From Halocaridina rubra (lineage: Eukaryota > Arthropoda > Malacostraca > Decapoda > Atyidae), in assembly GCA_037179515.1 (NCBI GenBank), contig JAXCGZ010019163.1:22501-86500 (forward strand): 64,000 nucleotides of DNA. Direction: 5' to 3'. Every line of letters begins with the position of its first letter. Position 1 is the stretch's first letter. The notes beneath the pieces were generated by a model that was not told the DNA's origin, searched no databases, and saw only the letters and a list, made by a program, of their open reading frames with translations. The translations under genes were made by a program, and so were the position numbers. This document shows positions 58,060 through 64,000 of this stretch, piece by piece.

Positions 58060-58830
58060 TGCAACCTGAAAGATTTGAAGCCAATCCAAATTTGAATACT
58101 GCAGCTAAGGAATGGAAGCACTGGCTAAAGACTTTCTAAAATTATCATACCGTTATTGAAGGACTCTCTCATAAGAAGTTGAATTTGCTTACGAATTATG
58201 TTGCTCCATCTGTATTTAAATATATTTCAGGCTGTGACACATGAAGCTGCTATTGCAACTTTACAGGATTTTTATGTAAACCTAGGAATGAAGTTTATTC
58301 TAGACATTTATTATCCACCCGTGGACAGCAACAAGAGGAAACATAAGATAATTACTTACAGGCCCTGAAGAATCTATGTGGTGATTGTAACTACAAAGCT
58401 GTCAGTGCTGAACAGTTTAAGGAGATAATGATCCGGGATACTTTCATAAGTGGATTATTATCTAATGTAATTCGTCAGAGACTCCTTGAGAATAGAACAC
58501 TTTACTTAACTACTGCCTTTAATCAAGCTAGAGCTCTAGATGAACCACAGAAGAGCTCTGAGTCTTACTCCACTCCACAGAAGGCTTTTGGTGTAGCTGA
58601 AGCTGCAGCTGTTTCTCCAGCTATGAAAGAGTCTGACAGTCATTATGAATTTTCCAGAGATGTTAGCCATGTTTCAGCTATTGTCAGTAAAGGGCAAAGG
58701 TGCCTTTTCTGTGGGAGTAGAAGACATCCCCGCATCAACTGTCCAGCTCGTGAAGCAACTTGTAATTAGTGTGGCAAAACAGGACATAATGCAAAATTGT
58801 GCAAGTCTTCTAAGGATGGAATATCTGCTG
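58060..58830 (+). pseudogene. Gypsy gag with two zinc knuckles
   Basis: Structural polyprotein of the particle that packages element RNA. The segment FNPDVN-like start is eroded to [36 protein letters not shown] and IRDTFISGLLSNVIRQRLL (58429) follow. Two CCHC knuckles are clear: C-x2-C-x4-H-x4-C at 58701-58742 (CLFCGSRRHPRINC) and again at 58761-58802, the second interrupted by a TAG stop at 58767-58769. Several earlier frame breaks are present before 58428. Non-functional. Confidence 0.8.
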
Positions 58831-61772
58831 CTACTGTATCATCAACATTGGCTACTGTAACTGTGGCTTCCTCATGTGTTCTTTCTAAAGCTACTCTTAA
58901 GATTAAATTGAATGGAAGGATAGTTGAGGCTCAGATTGACACAGGTAGCGCTGAGAATTTTGTGAGTGAATCACTTGTTACACGATTAAATCTTCATGTG
59001 CACCCTGTATCTAGCATTGTCTCCATGGCTTCTACATCCTTAAGCACTAAGATACATTGTTACTGCTTGGTGAATGTTGTACTGGCAGGCCATACCTATC
59101 AAAGAGCTAGGCTGTTTGTGCTTCCTGATCTATGCAAGGATGTTATATTGGGTCAGAGCTTTATGACTCAACATAAAAGTGTCAGCTTGAAATATGAAGG
59201 AGACAGACCTCCATTGAATGTGTGTGGGCTGGAAACTTTTACCATACCTCATCTGGCTCTTTTTGCAAATCTGAATGATGATTATAGGCCTGTTGCTGTT
59301 AAGTCAAGAAAATACAGTGAACCTGATAAAAGATTCATCTCATCAGAAATTGAGAGGCTTCTCTCAGAAAGAGTCACTGAACCCAGCAATTCGCCTTGGA
59401 GTGCTCAAGTTTTAGTCATAACTAGTGAGCAACAAAATAAAAGAATGGGTGTAGACTATTCGCAGACTATCAACCAATTTACGCTGTTGGATACTTACCC
59501 TCTTCCCAAAATTGATGAACTGGTGAATAAAGTGGCTCAGCATCGATTCTTCAGCACAACCGACCTAAAGTCAGCCTATCATCAAAGTCCAATACGTAAA
59601 GAGGACAAGCCATACACAGCTTTTGAAGCTTGTAATTAGCTGTACCGATTTACCCAGATCCCATTTGGGACAACCAATGGTGTCGCTTGTTTCCAATGGA
59701 TAATGTACTAATTTATTGCTGACAGTGATCTATCAGACACTGTTGTGCATCTTGACAATATTACTGTCTGTGGAAAACTATAGAGGAGCATGATACTAAC
59801 CTAGGAAGATTCATGGAGGCTGCTAAGCAGACAACTTTGACCTTTAATCTTGATAAGTGTTTGTTTTCACTTTCATCTGTAAATTTCTTGGATTATACTG
59901 TCTCTGATGGGAAGATTAAACCCAATTCAGAACGTCTTTGACCATTACAGGACTTGCCCATTGCACATGATAATGCTTCATTACATCGAGCACTTGGTAT
60001 GTTCTCTTACTACTCACATAGGATAGCAAACTACTCTGAGATAGTTGTTCCTCTGATTCAGGATAAAACGCTTCCACTCTCTAAAGCTGCTAAGGAGGTA
60101 TTTAAATTATTAAAAACTGAAATTGAGAACTCGGTAGTACAAGCCATTGATGAAACTATCCCATTTGTGGTAGAAACGGATGTATCTCAGCATGCAGTGG
60201 TAGCCACTCTGAATCAGTCAGGAAGACCCATGGCATTCTTTTCTAGGACTCTTAGCTGTAGCCATAGGAAACATTCTGCTATAGAAAAGGAGGCAAGTGC
60301 AAGAGTAGAAGCACTTCGCAAATGGCGTTATTATCTGACTGGCTGTCATTTTACTCTTACTACAGACCAGAAATCAGTGGCATTTATGTTGGGCTCAAAG
60401 CAATCTAGCAAAATAAGAAAATGACAAAATACAGAGGTGGAGAATTGAGCTTGCCTGTTACAGTTTTGACATTCAATATTGGCCTGGCAAAGAAAATATC
60501 CCTTCTGATGTATTTATCAAGGATGTACTGCTCTGCTGCGGGTATAGAAACTTTACTGAATTTACACAATTCACTCTGCCACCCTAGTATATCATGAATG
60601 GTGTACTTTGTTAGGATGCAAAACGTTGCTTTTTCTGTAGAGGAGGTAAAAAGGGTAACTTCCTCATGTCCAGTTTGTGCTCTGTGTAAGCCACAGTTCT
60701 ATCAACCTGAATCATCTCATTTGATCAAAATAACGGTTCCATTTGCAAGACTTAGTATTGATTTTAAAAGGACCACTGCCATCCTTATCAAAGAATCAGT
60801 ATCTGCTGACTGTTACTGACGAATAGTCTCGGTTCCCATTCGCATTTGCATGCCCTGATATGAGCTCACTGACTGTTATCAGATGTCTTAGTCAATAGTC
60901 TGCAATATTTGGTATGCTTGCATCCATGCTGATGGAGGAGCTTCATTATGTCAGCAGCTGTCCACCATTTTCTCAACAGCCGGGAAATTCCTACATTCTT
61001 TTCATTTATCATTGCATTTTTGCAAATAATTATTACTATGTGTTTTATTATTGCTTTCTTGATCAATGTTATTACTTTTGTTGTTTGGCAACACTCATTA
61101 TCAACAGATGAACATGTTTATTTTTTTCTGGTGAGGATGTCGACTTGCTTGTTATTTAGGATATGTATCAGATTCAGGGGTTGGGTTTTACTTTTATTTA
61201 CTGCTTGCATCGTAATTAGTTGCACTACTCCATATAATCCCCAGGGCAATGGTCAGTGCGAACGATACAATGGAGTGATCTGGAAATCTATTGCTCTTGC
61301 AATAAAATAAAAACATCTACCTGTTTCTCACTGGGAGCTTGTTTTAGAGGATGCCCTACATTCAGTCCGTACTCTACTTTCAATGGCTACAAATGCTACT
61401 CCACATGAGCACCTGTTTGCTTTTCAACGCCGGTCAACCAGCGAATACTCTCTCCCAAAGTGGTTTTCTTCCCCAGGGCCTGTCTTACTAAAACGCCATG
61501 TCAGAGAATCCAAGTATGACCCTATTGTTGAAGAGGCAGAACTCATAGAAGCAAATCCTCAGTATGCCCACATACGTTTCTCTAATGGCAGGGAAACTAC
61601 TTTATCAACTCGACACCAGGCTCCAGCAAATGATGTTCAGAATATTACTCAGAAGACTGATAACTCTCAACACCTGGCTCCAGCATATGATATTCAGAAT
61701 GTTACTCACAGGGCAGATCATTTTCATTCTCCTGCTGCTGAAAGTGTAGATATTGAGAACAGACTAGTATAA
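58797..61772 (+). pseudogene. Gypsy pol: protease, RT, RNase H, partial integrase
   Basis: Aspartic protease motif DTGS at 58938-58949 (IDTGSAENFVSESLVTRL). Reverse transcriptase: TEPSNSPWSAQVLVI, YPLPKIDELVNKVAQ, FFSTTDLKSAYHQSPI (59550), a TAG at 59637-59639, and FTQIPFGTTNG. The catalytic YxDD position is HLDN at 59748-59759, so the second Asp is lost. RNase H: FVVETDVSQHAVVATLN (60165), FFSRTLSCSHRKHSAIEKE, YLTGCHFTLTTDQKS. The integrase has the zinc part VTSSCPVCALCKPQF (60655) and, after a gap, the PYNPQGNGQCERYNG segment with the catalytic Glu (61221-61265) and a C-terminal tail to 61772. Stops, frameshifts and the missing core show it is dead. Confidence 0.85.
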
Positions 61773-62054
61773 AAGAGTAATGAAACAAATCAACCAAATG
61801 ATGCCAGTTGACCTGATTCCTTGGGCGTCCCAATGACTCAGGGAACTCCGCGTCATTCAATCTCTCCTGAAAACGAGATGCCGGTACCACTGCGTAGATC
61901 TAAGTGCCAACGTCGACCTTGAAATCGCTTAGATATGTAAATTACAATATTTGAATGTTTTCATAGTATACTTTCTAGTATTATATGCTTACTGCTATAA
62001 GCCATTATATGTTGTACGCTTTGATATGGTGATTTTCTAGTCAGTAGGGGTGAA

Positions 62055-62218
62055 TGCTATAATATTCTCTTAATGTAGTCTCTCATTTTTTTATCATTGT
62101 ATACCTTCTAATTGTAAGTATAATTTCAAATTCTCTTACCATTGTTTATTTTATTTCCAGATGCTTGTTGTTGTATTTATGTAGAATAAAGCCTTAAATA
62201 CTACTATGGCTTATTACA
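62055..62218 (+). repeat. Candidate 3' LTR of the gypsy element
   Basis: Begins TGCTATAATATTC after a purine-rich AGTAGGGGTGAA tract and ends GGCTTATTACA at 62218, with a poly(A) signal AATAAA at 62185-62190. No second copy exists in the window to confirm it, so this is a structural guess. Confidence 0.4.
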
Positions 62219-62242
62219 TTGATTATTTAAGTTATATATATA

Positions 62243-62930
62243 CAGTGCACCCTCATTTATCGCGGGGGTTTGGTTCCGGAACTCGCCGCGATAGGTGAAA
62301 ACTCGCGAAGTAGAGGCACCATATTTAAAATAAAAAAATTTTAAATTCAAATGACTGTGACACCAGGACGGGCTGAAAATAATAAAATAAAACAGCCTCT
62401 ATCGGGCCTGGGCACGAAGAATACATAGAGTAAAGAGAAACAGAGATGAAGTGTGTAATGACCTGTCAGTTGTGAAGGGATTATAAAAGATGTGTAATGA
62501 ATATCCAATTCTCTGCTGGGTTTTAATATACCTCTGCATTACTTTCATGATGCTATTCAAATAATTCTCCTTAGATCTTATTATTATTATTACTGGCGAC
62601 AATAATTTTCCTTTGATGATGATTGTGGAGATTATGATTATTATTATTATTGTTATTATTAAGAATTTGTCATTAAACCATTATTATTACAATAAATAAT
62701 GTAGTTTTGGTTGAATGAACAAGAGTTAATTAAAGATGTTTCTCTCTCTCTCTCTCCCTCTCTCAGTCAACGTCTTTCCCCATTTATTGTCGTCATCTTT
62801 CATTTCCTCTTTCTCATATTTATTATAGGTATTTTACATTTATTTTTACCTTTACTGTATAAACCCTCCCTGCACTGTTAACAATCCACCCTTTACTTTA
62901 TTAATAACAGCGCGCAAGCGTAAATTTTTA
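62243..62930 (+). mobile_element. Tigger family B end B7 with retroposon cargo
   Basis: Left end CAGTGCACCCTCATTTATCG, GTTTGGTTCCGGAACTCGCC, CGCGATAGGTGAAAACTCGC, after TA at 62241-62242. SIDE-J2 begins about 110 bp inside, then the ATT/core/TC composite (62578-62765), then one 163-bp family B unit (62829-62930). No opposite end is seen. Confidence 0.6.
62353..62580 (-). mobile_element. SIDE-J2 retroposon in B7
   Basis: CTGTGACACCAGGACGGGC at 62351, GAAGGGATTATAAAAGATGT, ATTCTCTGCTGGGTTTTAAT, CTTTCATGATGCTATTC, then ATT units. It keeps the LINE J words GCCTGGGCACGAAGAATACA, so this copy is intermediate between the two subtypes. Confidence 0.7.
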
Positions 62931-62936
62931 TGAACG

Positions 62937-63446
<510 letters not shown>

Positions 63447-63478
<32 letters not shown>

Positions 63479-63516
63479 CATCATTATTATTATTATTATT
63501 ATTATTGTTATTGTTA
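63447..63516 (+). repeat. (ATT)n microsatellite
   Basis: ATT units with one ATC pair and two GTT changes. Confidence 0.95.
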
Positions 63517-63539
63517 TTATATAGAAAATTAGAGAAGTA

Positions 63540-63843
63540 CAGTGATCCCTCATTCATCACGAGGGTTAGGTTCCGGGACCCATCGCGATATGTTAATTTT
63601 CGCGAAGTAGAAACACCTTAAATTTTTTTTTTTTTTTTTATTATTGTGACACCAGGATGGACCAAAAAATGATAAAATAAAACAGCATTTATCAGGCTGT
63701 AAAGAGAAACAGATGGAGTGTAATGACCTGTCAGATGTGAAGGGATTATAAAAGATGTGTAATGAATATCCAGCTCTCTGCTGGGTTTTAATATACCTCT
63801 GCATTACTCTCGTGATGTCTATTCCAAAAATTCTCCTTAGATC

Positions 63844-63891
<48 letters not shown>

Positions 63892-64000
63892 ATTATTATT
63901 ATTATTATTTTAATTATTATTATTTTCAACAATAATTTTCCTTTGATGATGATTGTGGAGATTATTATTATTATTAATATTATCATTATTATTACGAATT
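63540..64000 (+). mobile_element. Tigger family B end B8 with retroposon cargo, cut by window edge
   Basis: Left end CAGTGATCCCTCATTCATCA, GAGGGTTAGGTTCCGGGACC, CGCGATATGTTAATTTTCGC after TA. SIDE-J2 starts about 104 bp inside, then ATT/core/ATT composite to the end of the window. The order is the same as in B7. Confidence 0.65.
63646..63845 (-). mobile_element. SIDE-J2 retroposon in B8
   Basis: TTGTGACACCAGGATGGACC, AAGGGATTATAAAAGATGTG, CAGCTCTCTGCTGGGTTTTA, CATTACTCTCGTGATGTC, then ATT units. Nearly the same as the copy at 13451-13652. Confidence 0.7.

Larger units (their letters stand above)
58025..62218 (+). mobile_element. Ty3/gypsy LTR retrotransposon, 5'-truncated and degenerate
   Basis: Order gag, protease, reverse transcriptase, RNase H, integrase, as in Ty3/gypsy elements. 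The 5' LTR and primer-binding site are not recognisable; gag begins within the first 60 bp after the (AT)n array. A candidate 3' LTR lies at 62055-62218. A gap of about 380 bp (60830-61210) replaces much of the integrase core. Confidence 0.8.

Noticed and set aside
58020..58060. Candidate 5' LTR of the gypsy element
   Set aside because: The sequence after (AT)n does not match the candidate 3' LTR at 62055-62218; gag starts almost at once, so the 5' end is simply lost.

Overview
The window looks like a transposon-packed intergenic or intronic stretch of an arthropod genome, most likely a decapod crustacean. The reasons are very long dinucleotide and trinucleotide microsatellites (AT, AG, ATT), at least five related pogo/Tigger DNA transposon families, three groups of APE-type non-LTR retrotransposons, a decayed Ty3/gypsy element, a tRNA-derived SINE and almost no host coding sequence. 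There is no bacterial, phage, rRNA, tRNA-gene or CRISPR signal. The decapod call is inference; the repeat content itself is read from the sequence. Family letters and names used here (A to F, J, R, SIDE-J, SIDE-R, SINE-T) are local labels only.

Layout. 1-10.4 kb: three Tigger family A copies in the same orientation, with a family C element (1399-2805) and a family B element (7758-9205) nested in two of them. 10.4-12.5 kb: the only host gene signal, two minus-strand exons (12080-12245 and 11549-11676) whose splice phases join exactly and which encode a coiled coil of the GRIP/GCC2 golgin type. 12.5-15.4 kb: a family E element split by a family B element and by SINE-T. 15.4-17.7 kb: an almost complete but frameshifted Tigger family D. 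18.4-24.8 kb: a minus-strand family A copy interrupted by an RTE-like LINE (R) and by a family A MITE. 25.5-28.2 kb: deleted family B and A copies around a long (AT)n.

28.2-31.6 kb: LINE J (jockey/I-like), with a poly(A) tail. 32.2-40.8 kb: a head-to-tail run of CR1/L2-like LINE copies on the minus strand; a further copy with a 682-codon open frame lies at 49.7-51.8 kb. 40.9-49.3 kb: a large family E element filled with secondary insertions, then family A, E and B fragments. 52.3-57.9 kb: two family B copies in inverted orientation around a family E element; the right one keeps a nearly complete transposase with all three catalytic Asp codons. 58.0-62.2 kb: a degenerate Ty3/gypsy element. 62.2-64.0 kb: two more family B ends carrying retroposon cargo.

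How the parts interact. The main picture is layered parasitism. LINE J and LINE R each have short non-autonomous derivatives made of the parent's 5' end joined directly to its 3' end. The J derivatives sit about 95-150 bp inside several Tigger ends, so they may have travelled as transposon cargo. Several (AT)n arrays end exactly at Tigger termini, as expected for elements that target TA. Most copies are broken. The cleanest coding remnants are the CR1-like copies, LINE R (one frame with two stops) and the family B transposase (one frameshift, two stops). Sequence identities and ages could not be calculated here.
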